Below, piece by piece: positions 34,780 to 42,717 of a DNA stretch of 64,000 nt (position 1 is its first letter; each line of letters begins with the position of its first letter). Position numbers and translations under genes: made by a program. Below the pieces are notes generated by a model. That model was not told the DNA's origin, made no database searches, and saw only the letters and a list, made by a program, of their open reading frames with translations. The DNA is from Clostridium sp. BSD9I1 (GTDB lineage: Bacteria > Bacillota > Clostridia > Clostridiales > Clostridiaceae), in the NCBI RefSeq assembly GCF_900185645.1, contig NZ_FYAM01000011.1, positions 286,669 to 350,668 of the forward strand, given 5' to 3'.

Positions 34780-35250
34780 CTATATACCATAATGAAGAAT
34801 GAGGTATTTATTAGATATAACCCTCTCTGAAAACAATTGTAATTGTCTAAGCCTCTCAACAAGCTTATCTCTAGATATTTCAATTATTTCATAGCTTCCT
34901 TCTGGCATATACGTATCACTTCCTGTAAAACAGTAATTTCCAGTAAGTTTTAAAGTAGATGGACCCCTTGAAAATAAGTCAGCCCATGCCCCTGCTAAAC
35001 TTAGAATAACTTCCGCTCCTTCTTTATCAAACAATGTGATTCCATAATTGTTTAATCCAAATCCCTTTTCATAATTCATTGCTGGATTAATTGACGGTAT
35101 CCAGTTCAAAGTATCCTGTATATATTCAATTATATCATCATGAATTAATACAACATTATTTAAACCTCTATTTAAAAAATGATATCCGTCATACCCAATT
35201 TCTTCATACTCATCGTATGTTACTAAAAAAAATTCATGCTCAAGTCCCAT
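34780..35250 (-). CDS. hypothetical protein
   Basis: The 156-residue soluble protein is rich in aromatic and acidic residues, with no signal or membrane segment (GLEHEFFLVTYDEYEEIGYD at the start, GAWADLFSRGPSTLKLTGNY near 85). The ATG follows AAGGAGATTTTT. Its composition resembles immunity-type proteins of polymorphic toxin loci, but I see no toxin partner. The family is not recognised. Confidence 0.55.
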   Translation of the reverse strand: MGLEHEFFLVTYDEYEEIGYDGYHFLNRGLNNVVLIHDDIIEYIQDTLNWIPSINPAMNYEKGFGLNNYGITLFDKEGAEVILSLAGAWADLFSRGPSTLKLTGNYCFTGSDTYMPEGSYEIIEISRDKLVERLRQLQLFSERVISNKYLILHYGI

Positions 35251-35317
35251 AAAAATCTCCTTATATCTGCATTTTCTTCTTTATAAAAATTTACTATTAT
35301 TGCATCCTTAAAAAATC

Positions 35318-35629
35318 TTACGAAATAAAATAACTAGAAAAAGCCTCCTTATTTTCTACTATAAATCCCAACAATGTCCCTAGTAAAGCTGCTTTTATAT
35401 ACAAATCTTTTTCGTATATTTTTTTAGTATAATCGGGACTTATAATATATATAGCATCATCTGTAAATGACACGATAAAAAGTATTGCACAAGCACTTTT
35501 AGATATTAGGCACAACGCTAAAGCAAGTAATGTTATGATGATAAAGTAAATTTTTTTAAGATGTACTTTTAAAAAAGAGTTTTCTTTAATAACTTCCACC
35601 TTCATTTCATAATAATTCACTGCTACCAA
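35318..35629 (-). CDS. hypothetical membrane protein
   Basis: The 103-residue frame starts at TTG (an internal ATG at 35605 is also possible, and neither has a good RBS). Two or three hydrophobic segments (IYFIIITLLALALCLI, CAILFIVSFTDDAIYII, ALLGTLLGFIV) are present. The function is unknown. Confidence 0.45.
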   Translation of the reverse strand: MVAVNYYEMKVEVIKENSFLKVHLKKIYFIIITLLALALCLISKSACAILFIVSFTDDAIYIISPDYTKKIYEKDLYIKAALLGTLLGFIVENKEAFSSYFIS

Positions 35630-35679
35630 AGCAATTTTAAAAATTTGGTTTTATTCGATGTTTCCATTCATGCTAAATA

Positions 35680-36363
35680 TTATTCACCTAACCACTCAAA
35701 ATAATCTTCTGAAAGTTCTTTTTCTTGCATCTTTCTTGTTTTCTTGAGCATATCCTGATATTCTAACTTCTTAAAAGTATCAGCAGAAATTTCAATTGTG
35801 TAGCCACCATTTTTATCGAAGTAAATGAGTTGTATTCCTGTAAAATTATAATTTTTACCCATAAGATTTATGAACTCCTGTGCAATAGTTGCAGGCATAT
35901 TTTGACTCTCTTCTTCTGATATACTTTCCACATTATAGATACCCAAAAGATAAAGTCTTTGACATTTTATTGAATAATCGTCTGCATTGAGTTCTGTCCA
36001 AACACTAATTCCAGAAGGAAATTTCAGATTTTCTGAAAACTCTTCCTTTATTCTGGTATATTGTTCTTTTGCTGCTGAATTCACCTGTTTAGCAGCTTCT
36101 TCATCATAAATTGTATCATCTTGTAGTCTATAGCTAAGGTTTCCGCTAATGGACTGATATTTATTATTATACAAATCATACTCCGTTTCAACCTTCTGAT
36201 CACTTTCCTTTACTACACTGGAGTATTCACTTAACTTTTTTTCGGCAATCATATTTCCTATAATAGGTACATATCCAATTCTATTGAATAAACATATTAC
36301 AAATCCAATAATTATTACTGCTATACATAATTTAGCTACATGCACTCTTTTTTTTATCTTCAT
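35680..36363 (-). CDS. membrane-anchored extracytoplasmic hypothetical protein
   Basis: The 227-residue protein has a basic N-terminus, one membrane helix (LCIAVIIIGFVICLFNRIGY, residues 11-30) and an extracellular domain of mixed helices and strands (YTIEISADTFKKLEYQDMLKK near 190). The ATG follows AAGGAA. Domain architecture recalls small DUF lipoprotein-like proteins in clostridial genomes; not identified. Confidence 0.55.
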   Translation of the reverse strand: MKIKKRVHVAKLCIAVIIIGFVICLFNRIGYVPIIGNMIAEKKLSEYSSVVKESDQKVETEYDLYNNKYQSISGNLSYRLQDDTIYDEEAAKQVNSAAKEQYTRIKEEFSENLKFPSGISVWTELNADDYSIKCQRLYLLGIYNVESISEEESQNMPATIAQEFINLMGKNYNFTGIQLIYFDKNGGYTIEISADTFKKLEYQDMLKKTRKMQEKELSEDYFEWLGE

Positions 36364-36522
36364 TTCCTTACACCCTTTTATTAAATATAAGCTAATTCAT
36401 AATTTAATACTATTATGCCTTTAATTGGAGTAAACCTAAATATATTGCAAACTAATTTGATCTTTTCAACTATAATACCTATATTTTGCACAATAGTCCC
36501 CACTCTATTTTTAATAGAATTA

Positions 36523-36795
36523 CTACTTGTCTAAATTACTATTCACTAACTCATTATATCTTTTTTCATTTTTGGACCAGCTTATAATTGCTGAAATTAT
36601 TCCACCTATAAAACCTGCTATAAAATATTCAAAATACATATAGAAATCAAATGAGTTTTTATGGATTATTAATCTATTAATTATAGCACCTATACACATG
36701 CCTATACCCATGGCTATTCCATTAGTTAATACATATCTCCCATCACCCTTTTGTCTAGTTTTCTCCCACCTCCGAATGAATTTTTCATTATTCAT
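36523..36795 (-). CDS. hypothetical membrane protein
   Basis: The 90-residue protein has two glycine-rich membrane helices (GIAMGIGMCIGAIINRLII and FIAGFIGGIISAIISW). The ATG follows TTGGAGGAATTGATTA. The function is unknown. Confidence 0.6.
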   Translation of the reverse strand: MNNEKFIRRWEKTRQKGDGRYVLTNGIAMGIGMCIGAIINRLIIHKNSFDFYMYFEYFIAGFIGGIISAIISWSKNEKRYNELVNSNLDK

Positions 36796-36890
36796 TAATC
36801 AATTCCTCCAATATAAACTAATTTATTTTCGTATGTATTGAATTTTGTTATTCATAGTCTATCTCCCTTATTACTTCTTCACATCCTATT

Positions 36891-37382
36891 CTACCATTGA
36901 TTCCCAGGATGAGAACCCCTTAATAGTAGTTTGATTAAGATCCGTTCTTTTAGACTTACAGCTTCCTCTGTTGAAACATCTATATTTGTAATAAGTGGGT
37001 CAAGTGCTACTATATCTGATTTCCCCAACCCTTTGGTATCAATAATTATTTCTCCATTAATTTTAATTATTTCATTAGGTCTTAAATTTTTATTTACGTC
37101 GACAATCATTTCTTTGCTCATTATTTTATTCTTTATTATCTCGTTAACTGACGGTTGTACAGATTTTATAAAAATAGTTTTTTCATCTTCATTAATTAGA
37201 TTAATAGAATAAGAATACTTTGTCTTATACAAATTATTTTGATTAACACTCCCTAATGCTGAACTCCAGTTATAAATTTTTAATCCACCTTTTGACTTAA
37301 CTTCAATCTCTGCATTATTACATCCTACAAAGAATACAAGAATAAATAAGCTAAAAATAATCATTATCAATTTCTTTGACAT
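36891..37382 (-). CDS. lipoprotein, candidate agr-regulated
   Basis: The 163-residue protein has a lipoprotein signal (LIMIIFSLFILVFFVGC, lipobox FVGC at residue 20) and a beta-rich domain (YSYSINLINEDEKTIFIKSV). The ATG at 37382 follows GAGGGGAATTAAT; the longer frame from 37427 has no RBS. A direct-repeat promoter shared with agrB lies 80-140 bp upstream (37459-37524). The function is unknown; regulation by the agr system is inferred. Confidence 0.65.
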   Translation of the reverse strand: MSKKLIMIIFSLFILVFFVGCNNAEIEVKSKGGLKIYNWSSALGSVNQNNLYKTKYSYSINLINEDEKTIFIKSVQPSVNEIIKNKIMSKEMIVDVNKNLRPNEIIKINGEIIIDTKGLGKSDIVALDPLITNIDVSTEEAVSLKERILIKLLLRGSHPGNQW

Positions 37383-37458
37383 ATTAATTCCCCTCAAATA
37401 AAATATTTTCTCACAACCATTACTCACTCCTTGTGAATACTATTGCTGACATGATTAA

Positions 37459-37524
37459 ATTAACATATACAAATAAAAATGTTAATCCATTTGGCACGAA
37501 ACGTAAAAATTTGAGCATAAACGG
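37459..37524 (-). promoter_or_regulatory. agr-type direct-repeat promoter of the lipoprotein gene
   Basis: On the minus strand CCGTTTATGCTC (37513-37524) and ACGTTTCGTGCC (37493-37504) form a direct repeat with 20-bp period. 25 nt after the second unit comes TATGTTAAT (37459-37467). The same layout precedes three other genes nearby. Confidence 0.7.
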
Positions 37525-37573
37525 AATAATTTAATAAGTTTGGGGCTAGTGTATGGTTCACAATTTGCCTATA

Positions 37574-37610
37574 AATAAAAGCTAATCTAAACTTAGATTA
37601 GCTTTTATTT
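37574..37610. terminator. bidirectional terminator
   Basis: AAAAGCTAATCTAA and TTAGATTAGCTTTT form a perfect 14-bp stem with T-rich flanks on both strands. Confidence 0.7.
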
Positions 37611-37611
37611 A

Positions 37612-37846
37612 CCGCATTTTATATTATTTTAGTTTATCCCATTAATAAAAACCTTAATACCCTACTTTCCTTTCTAACACTTCCTTCCTTTGATTTATTC
37701 TTCTTCATTTTAATTATTAGCGTTTTAGATTATATTATATTTTTTAACATGTGATCACATGCTTTACACTGTAAGGAGTTAAAATGAAGATACTTCTTAT
37801 TAGATATTATATATAAGAATTCTAATGGAATCTAAAATATTTAGAA
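37612..37846. other. intergenic, with a perfect palindrome
   Basis: CATGTGATCACATG at 37748-37761 is a perfect 14-bp dyad. On the plus strand GTAAGGAGTTAAAATG at about 37771-37786 gives a strong start for a peptide of only nine residues. It may be the head of a lost gene with its operator. Confidence 0.3.
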
Positions 37847-38050
37847 CTATATGGGTTTTAATATGTAACCTACTAAGATTATATAAATTATAAGAAAAAT
37901 AACAAATAAAATATTATGAATAGGTTTTGGTAAATTGTATTTTCCTAAGAACTTATCTACTCTTTTACCCACAACATAAGATATATAAATTGATAAAAAA
38001 AACGTAATAGTATATTTAGTTGCAAATTTAATTGCTTTAAGCGATCTCAT
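37847..38050 (-). CDS. small membrane protein, candidate agr-regulated
   Basis: The 67-residue protein has two hydrophobic helices (YTITFFLSIYISYVVG and NILFVIFLIIYIILVGYI) separated by a charged loop (KRVDKFLGKYNLPKP). Its promoter (38125-38190) has the same direct repeat and -10 spacing as agrB. It may be a small secreted or membrane effector; no family is recognised. Confidence 0.6.
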   Translation of the reverse strand: MRSLKAIKFATKYTITFFLSIYISYVVGKRVDKFLGKYNLPKPIHNILFVIFLIIYIILVGYILKPI

Positions 38051-38124
38051 ATGTTTACCTCTTGCCTGAAATTACTCAAATACAACTTCTTTTATATTTA
38101 AATTATAGCCTTGTACATAATTAA

Positions 38125-38190
38125 ATTAGCATATATAAGCAAAAATGTTAATCCATTTGGCACGAAACGTAAAAATTTGGGCATAAACGG
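38125..38190 (-). promoter_or_regulatory. agr-type direct-repeat promoter of the 37847 gene
   Basis: Minus strand: CCGTTTATGCCC (38179-38190), ACGTTTCGTGCC (38159-38170), then exactly 25 nt to TATGCTAAT (38125-38133). About 85 bp are nearly identical to the lipoprotein promoter at 37459-37524. Confidence 0.7.
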
Positions 38191-38200
38191 AATAAAAATT

Positions 38201-38263
38201 CTTTTCATGCTCATTTTTTGACGTTTCATGCCATTAAGTTTGTATTTATCTTTTTAGTATATA
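38201..38263 (+). promoter_or_regulatory. agr-type direct-repeat promoter of the S41-type protease
   Basis: Plus strand: CTTTTCATGCTC (38201-38212), ACGTTTCATGCC (38221-38232), 25 nt to TATATAAAAT at 38258. It lies head to head with the 38125-38190 promoter, so the two operators make a large inverted repeat. Confidence 0.7.
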
Positions 38264-38302
38264 AAATAGATTATGAATAGATTAAATTTAAGGAGCAAAT
38301 TA

Positions 38303-39592
38303 ATGAATATTATAAAACAAAGAAGATTTTTTATTGTAGTTATATTATGTATTTTAGTCACTTTTACTTATGAAATAATATACCAAAATATAAAAACAAA
38401 GAAATGGATAGAAGACATTGATTATGTTGTAGTAACTTTAAATAAAAATCATCCTAATATGTATTTAAAAACATCAAAGGAATCTTTTGATAAATCAATT
38501 AACACATTAAAAAAAGATGTTCCTAACTTAAAGGATTATGAGATAGAGATAAGATTACAAGAAGTTTTAGCAACCTTAGGAGATTTGCATACTAGTTTAG
38601 ATACGGCTAATTTATACGTAAAAAGATATCCGTTGAATTTTAAATGGTTTAAAGATAAATTAATAGTTATAGCAGCAGACGAAAAATTCAAATCTGTTTT
38701 AGGAATGGAACTTGTAAAAATCAATGATATTTCTGTGGAAAATATATTAAATAAAATAAATAAACTATCTTCTTATGAAAATGAACAAGGTTTAGGACAT
38801 GATAATTCAGCTATAATATCCTGTTACTATGTATTAAAATATTATGGAATAGCAGATAAACAAAAAGCTACTTTTACTTTTAAAGGTAATGACAAGGAGC
38901 AAAGTATTGATATTTATCCTGTTAAAGATTTATCATATGAAAACCTAATTAAACTAAGAGATTTGTCACCTGAAAAATCAGTTAGTCTAGAGTATAAAAA
39001 GGAGATAGATAACCCCAATTACTGGTATCGTTATGTTAAAGAGGACAAAATATTGTATTTTCAGTATAATACTTGTCACAATGAGATGACAGCTAAACCT
39101 CGCGGAATAAAGAACTTTAAAGAACTTAAGTTTGGGGAGGTTGGCACTAAGTTATGTGAAACCGCATATAATAATGAATTTGATAAATTTATAATTGATT
39201 TAAGAAAGAATTCAGGTGGTAAAGAGTATTTGCTTGAGGAGTTATATACTGACCATTTACGTCCATATATACCTAAAGTTAAAATATTTATATTTACTGG
39301 TCCAGGTACTTTCTCAGCTGCTATTAAAAATGCAGTTCATTTAAAGGCTGCCTATCCGGATGAAGTAATTGTTTTAGGTGAAAAACCTGGACAATCTTTA
39401 AAATTTTATAGTAACAACTTTTTTTCTCTTCCAAATAGTAAGATAAGTTTATCTTGTTCTGTTGAGCCAGCTGACTTGACACAGTTTGGAGTGACTATTC
39501 CAGAAGTGCGTATAGACGAAACTTTAGAAGATTATAAAAACGGTATTGATCCATTATATGAATGGGTTAAAAATTATAAAAATACTAAATAA
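38303..39592 (+). CDS. S41-type (tail-specific-protease-like) membrane-anchored protein
   Basis: The 429-residue protein has an N-terminal anchor (RRFFIVVILCILVTFTYEII). It has the C-terminal S41 core: FIIDLRKNSGGKEYLLEEL near residue 300 and FTGPGTFSAAIKNAVHLK near 335, with Ser as the likely nucleophile. A PDZ domain is not evident. The ATG at 38303 follows AAGGAGCAAATTA; the in-frame ATG at 38273 has no RBS. Its agr-like promoter and position next to agrB suggest a quorum-controlled or peptide-processing role. Confidence 0.7.
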   Translation: MNIIKQRRFFIVVILCILVTFTYEIIYQNIKTKKWIEDIDYVVVTLNKNHPNMYLKTSKESFDKSINTLKKDVPNLKDYEIEIRLQEVLATLGDLHTSLDTANLYVKRYPLNFKWFKDKLIVIAADEKFKSVLGMELVKINDISVENILNKINKLSSYENEQGLGHDNSAIISCYYVLKYYGIADKQKATFTFKGNDKEQSIDIYPVKDLSYENLIKLRDLSPEKSVSLEYKKEIDNPNYWYRYVKEDKILYFQYNTCHNEMTAKPRGIKNFKELKFGEVGTKLCETAYNNEFDKFIIDLRKNSGGKEYLLEELYTDHLRPYIPKVKIFIFTGPGTFSAAIKNAVHLKAAYPDEVIVLGEKPGQSLKFYSNNFFSLPNSKISLSCSVEPADLTQFGVTIPEVRIDETLEDYKNGIDPLYEWVKNYKNTK

Positions 39593-39630
39593 AACAATAA
39601 ATGAGCACATTAACAAGTTTATTTAAACTT

Positions 39631-39696
39631 CTTTTCATGCTCATTTTTTGACGTTTCGTGCCATTTCTATTGATATATGCTAACATTTATGTTATT
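39631..39696 (+). promoter_or_regulatory. agr-type direct-repeat promoter of agrBD
   Basis: Plus strand: CTTTTCATGCTC (39631-39642), ACGTTTCGTGCC (39651-39662), 25 nt to TATGTTATT (39688-39696). It is the presumed autoregulatory AgrA site in front of agrB. Confidence 0.75.
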
Positions 39697-39729
39697 TTTC
39701 AAATAATGATATTAATAGGTGAATGACAA

Positions 39730-40293
39730 ATGATAAATGAATTTACATATAAAATAACTTCTTATATAGAAAAAAATAGTGATATTAAAAGTACTGATGA
39801 TTTAGAAAAAATAAATTACTCTCTGCAAGCTATTTTTAATGAATTATTTAAAACAGCTGCACTACTACTTTTATTTTTGATACTTGGGAAAGTAAACTAT
39901 TTTTTATTTTCAGTTATGATTTTCTTTTCTATCAGAATTTTTTCAGGTGGTTATCACTGTAATACTACAATTAAATGTTTATTATGCTCCACATTACTTT
40001 TTTTAGGTACTTGCTTGATTGCTCCAATTTTACCTAAAATCAATATTTCAATTTATTATATAGCTGGATTGTTAAGCATTTTTATAGTTGCATTAAAATC
40101 ACCTTATCCAAATCAAAGAAGACCTATCAAAAATAAAAAAAGAAGGTCTATTTTAAAGATTATCTCCACCTTCTTTACGATATTCTGGATATGTATTTTA
40201 TTATTTTATATAAAAGATATAAGTTATTTAAACTGCGGCTTTATTACAATAATATTGCAAGTAATGCAGCTAATACAAATGAGAAAGGAGTAA
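39730..40293 (+). CDS. agrB: AgrB accessory gene regulator, AgrD-processing peptidase
   Basis: The 187-residue membrane protein has the AgrB signature RIFSGGYHCNTTIKC with the catalytic pair His76 and Cys83 (positions equal to His77/Cys84 of S. aureus AgrB), five or six hydrophobic segments and the basic loop NQRRPIKNKKRR. It cleaves AgrD and closes the (thio)lactone ring at the membrane. agrD starts 4 bp downstream. The promoter carries a candidate AgrA operator. The start ATG has RBS ATAGGTGAATGACAA. Confidence 0.9.
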   Translation: MINEFTYKITSYIEKNSDIKSTDDLEKINYSLQAIFNELFKTAALLLLFLILGKVNYFLFSVMIFFSIRIFSGGYHCNTTIKCLLCSTLLFLGTCLIAPILPKINISIYYIAGLLSIFIVALKSPYPNQRRPIKNKKRRSILKIISTFFTIFWICILLFYIKDISYLNCGFITIILQVMQLIQMRKE

Positions 40294-40297
40294 ATCA

Positions 40298-40429
40298 ATG
40301 AAAACTAAAAAGAAATTAATGGTACAAGCCCTTGGATTATTTTTAATATCTTTATCAAAAATTATAGCTACTACAGCTTCTATGGGTTACATAGGTGAGC
40401 CTGATATACCTGAAAGTTTATTAGATTAA
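40298..40429 (+). CDS. agrD: AgrD autoinducer prepeptide with Ser instead of Cys
   Basis: The 43-residue prepeptide has an amphipathic N-terminus (KKKLMVQALGLFLISLSKII), the pheromone core ...TTASMGYI and the conserved recognition tail GEPDIPESLLD. Aligning E-P to S. aureus DEPKVP puts Ser28 at the ring nucleophile with ring S-M-G-Y-I, so a lactone AIP is predicted. The ATG follows GAAAGGAGTAAATCA. Its stop overlaps the agrC stop by 9 bp, tail to tail. Confidence 0.85.
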   Translation: MKTKKKLMVQALGLFLISLSKIIATTASMGYIGEPDIPESLLD

Positions 40430-41668
40430 TACTTTAAAAATTGTATAATCATCTTCAAAAAATAGTTGAATTTCCCCTCCAATGTGTTCAACTATTTTTT
40501 TTACGTTATGCAGTCCATATCCTCGATTTTTACCTTCTTTAGTTGAAAAACCTCTTTTAAATATTTTAGAAATATTTTCAGGTTTTATCGTTGTTCCCTT
40601 ATTTCTAATTTCTATAATATATTTACCATCCTCATTTGTTATCCTTAATATAACCTCCCTATTATTGTTATCAACAGCTTCAAAGGCATTATCTAAAAGG
40701 TTATTTAATACTTCTGAAAGCTCATAATCATTTATATTTAATTCTTTTAAATTATTGTCCACAAAATATAAAAAATCAATATTAGTATTTTCAGCTTTGC
40801 ATAATTTGTTGTATATTATAGCCCCTAATATGGGATTATTAATATATAAAATATCTTCCATGCTTTTAGTAGAATAATTTAATGACTTTATATAGTCTTT
40901 TACACAAGCCTTTACCCCTTTTTCATCTGTTAACTCTACTAATCCATTTATAGTATTTAGGTGATTTTTAAAATCATGCTGCTTACTTTTAACTTCTTCT
41001 ATAATGTTGTTTATGATAGGATTATATGTATTTTGTATAAGCATAGCCTTTTTTTCTTCATTCATCTTTATTATGTAATAATATAAAATTAAATTTAAAA
41101 CAAATAGTCCCGCATGTATTGAAATGATTACAACTATATTATCTAAAATAATATTCTTATCATAATTCCAAATTATTTTAAAAGCTGCTATATATATAGC
41201 AAGATTAATTATAAAATAATAAACAATTCTAGAATCTATTCTTGCAATATTAATTTTATCTGGAACTAAATAATATATAACTATCGCAATAATGAGCACA
41301 ATAAAATTTGCACATAAATTGAATAAAAATGGTTCTAAATACTTATTTAAACTTAGAATATTTAAAGTAAACATAGAAATTAATTGTAATATCATTATTG
41401 CTGTTAAAAACAAACAAAATTCTAAAAATGCAGCAGTAAATTTTTTACGATAAAAATATGAAACTAAAGAAACATAGACTAAAAAACTAAATATCATATT
41501 ATAATAAATTTTCATGTCACTTGTTACAGCCACTACAAATGAGCTTATTAATATTATGATTATATCTTTTAAAAAAGTTTTTTCTTCTTTTAATCTAAAC
41601 TTTTTCCACAATATCATAAAAGCGCTTAACTCAATGGCTGTAGTAATAAACTCTTTAGCTATATACAT
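40421..41668 (-). CDS. agrC: AgrC-type sensor histidine kinase (HPK10)
   Basis: The 415-residue protein has six hydrophobic segments in the N-terminal 190 residues (AIP sensor). It then has the H-box region KSKQHDFKNHLNTINGL near residue 230 and a GHKL ATPase domain (LNNLLDNAFEAVDNNN, IEIRNKGTTIKPENI, GYGLHNVKKIVEHIGG). This is the HPK10 class used in agr systems. It lies on the opposite strand to agrBD, downstream of agrA in its own operon; agrA is 44 bp upstream. Confidence 0.85.
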   Translation of the reverse strand: MYIAKEFITTAIELSAFMILWKKFRLKEEKTFLKDIIIILISSFVVAVTSDMKIYYNMIFSFLVYVSLVSYFYRKKFTAAFLEFCLFLTAIMILQLISMFTLNILSLNKYLEPFLFNLCANFIVLIIAIVIYYLVPDKINIARIDSRIVYYFIINLAIYIAAFKIIWNYDKNIILDNIVVIISIHAGLFVLNLILYYYIIKMNEEKKAMLIQNTYNPIINNIIEEVKSKQHDFKNHLNTINGLVELTDEKGVKACVKDYIKSLNYSTKSMEDILYINNPILGAIIYNKLCKAENTNIDFLYFVDNNLKELNINDYELSEVLNNLLDNAFEAVDNNNREVILRITNEDGKYIIEIRNKGTTIKPENISKIFKRGFSTKEGKNRGYGLHNVKKIVEHIGGEIQLFFEDDYTIFKVLI

Positions 41669-41712
41669 TTATTCTATTCCTCCTTTTAACTTTAATTCAA
41701 ATCTAGTAATAC

Positions 41713-42450
41713 CTATTGAATTGAATTAAATCTTTCCTCAACTATATTTTTAAACATATACCCCAAAAGAGCTGTTTTATCATAATTATCAAAATGAATG
41801 TTACTCAATCTGCTTGATATACTTTCAATTCCATTTATATGATTAATGTTTACTGCAAAGGACTTATGGCACTGTATAATATCATCAGAGTCAATTAACT
41901 CTAATGCTTTTTTTAAAGTTAATCTTTTTATTTCATATTTTCCTTGTTTAGTATGTACAATGCATGTCCTAAGACTCATCTCAATAAAGATAATCTCATC
42001 TATATATAATCTTGTACTAATTCCTTTGTTGATTTCAAAAACTACATATTTTCTTTCATTTATAGCTATATTATTTATATATGTACCTGATATAAGTTTT
42101 TTCGTTAATTTAATTACTTCATCCTTTTCATAAGGCTTTATAATATAATCATAACAATGAATTTCCTTAAAAGCCTGAAACATATATTGAACATGAGTAG
42201 TTAAAAAAACAATCCAACTAAGCTCATATTTAGGTATCTTTCTAAGTTCTAATGCAAGATCCAATCCTGAAGAATTTTTCAATGAAATATCTATGAAAAA
42301 CAATTCTATATTCTCATTATTTAAAATTTCTAAGGCCTCATCTTTATCTTGGGCTTCATAAATCTTCAAATCACAATCTATTTCTTGCAGCATCTTCTTA
42401 AGATTTAGTCGCTGGTTAATATCGTCTTCAACTAAAAGAATAGATTTCAT
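41713..42450 (-). CDS. agrA: AgrA-type LytTR response regulator
   Basis: The 245-residue protein has a receiver domain (ILLVEDD, phospho-Asp in ELFFIDISLKNSSGLD near 55, IKPYEK with conserved Lys) and a C-terminal LytTR DNA-binding domain (IDEIIFIEMSLRTCIVHTKQG, RLTLKKALELID, QCHKSFAVNINHINGI). LytTR domains bind direct repeats about two turns apart, matching the operators found at four local promoters. AGGAGGATAACTTACTA precedes the ATG. It is first in the agrAC operon. Confidence 0.88.
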   Translation of the reverse strand: MKSILLVEDDINQRLNLKKMLQEIDCDLKIYEAQDKDEALEILNNENIELFFIDISLKNSSGLDLALELRKIPKYELSWIVFLTTHVQYMFQAFKEIHCYDYIIKPYEKDEVIKLTKKLISGTYINNIAINERKYVVFEINKGISTRLYIDEIIFIEMSLRTCIVHTKQGKYEIKRLTLKKALELIDSDDIIQCHKSFAVNINHINGIESISSRLSNIHFDNYDKTALLGYMFKNIVEERFNSIQ

Positions 42451-42478
42451 TAGTAAGTTATCCTCCTATAGTAAATTA

Positions 42479-42545
42479 TAAAAAAAGCTATAGGGTTAAT
42501 TAAATATTTTCATGTTTTTACCCTAACTCTCTAGCTTTTAAATAT
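42479..42545 (-). promoter_or_regulatory. hairpin in the agrA leader (attenuator candidate)
   Basis: On the minus strand AAAAGCTA...TTAGGGT pairs with ACCCTATAGCTTTT, followed by TTTATAAT. A -35-like TTGACA sits at 42600-42605 further upstream, so a terminator-like hairpin lies between promoter and agrA. Confidence 0.45.
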
Positions 42546-42644
42546 TTTGCAGATATTTTATACTCACCATTCGATTTTACCACAAAATATGGTTATATGT
42601 GTCAATATTATGCAATTTATGCAATGAACTTACATAGGTTAATA

Positions 42645-42690
42645 AAAAAATAAGCACGGGCTATAAAACCCATGCTTTCTCAAGGTATCA
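42645..42690 (-). terminator. hairpin abutting R27 copy 9 (add terminator)
   Basis: AAGCACGGGC...ACCCATGCTT stem with T-run on the minus strand. Confidence 0.6.
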
Positions 42691-42717
42691 ACTTGCCACT
42701 TGCCATGTGGGTGGCAC
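42691..42717 (-). repeat. R27 dispersed repeat, copy 9
   Basis: Consensus form. Its first base on the minus strand is the G of the TAG stop codon of add. Confidence 0.9.
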
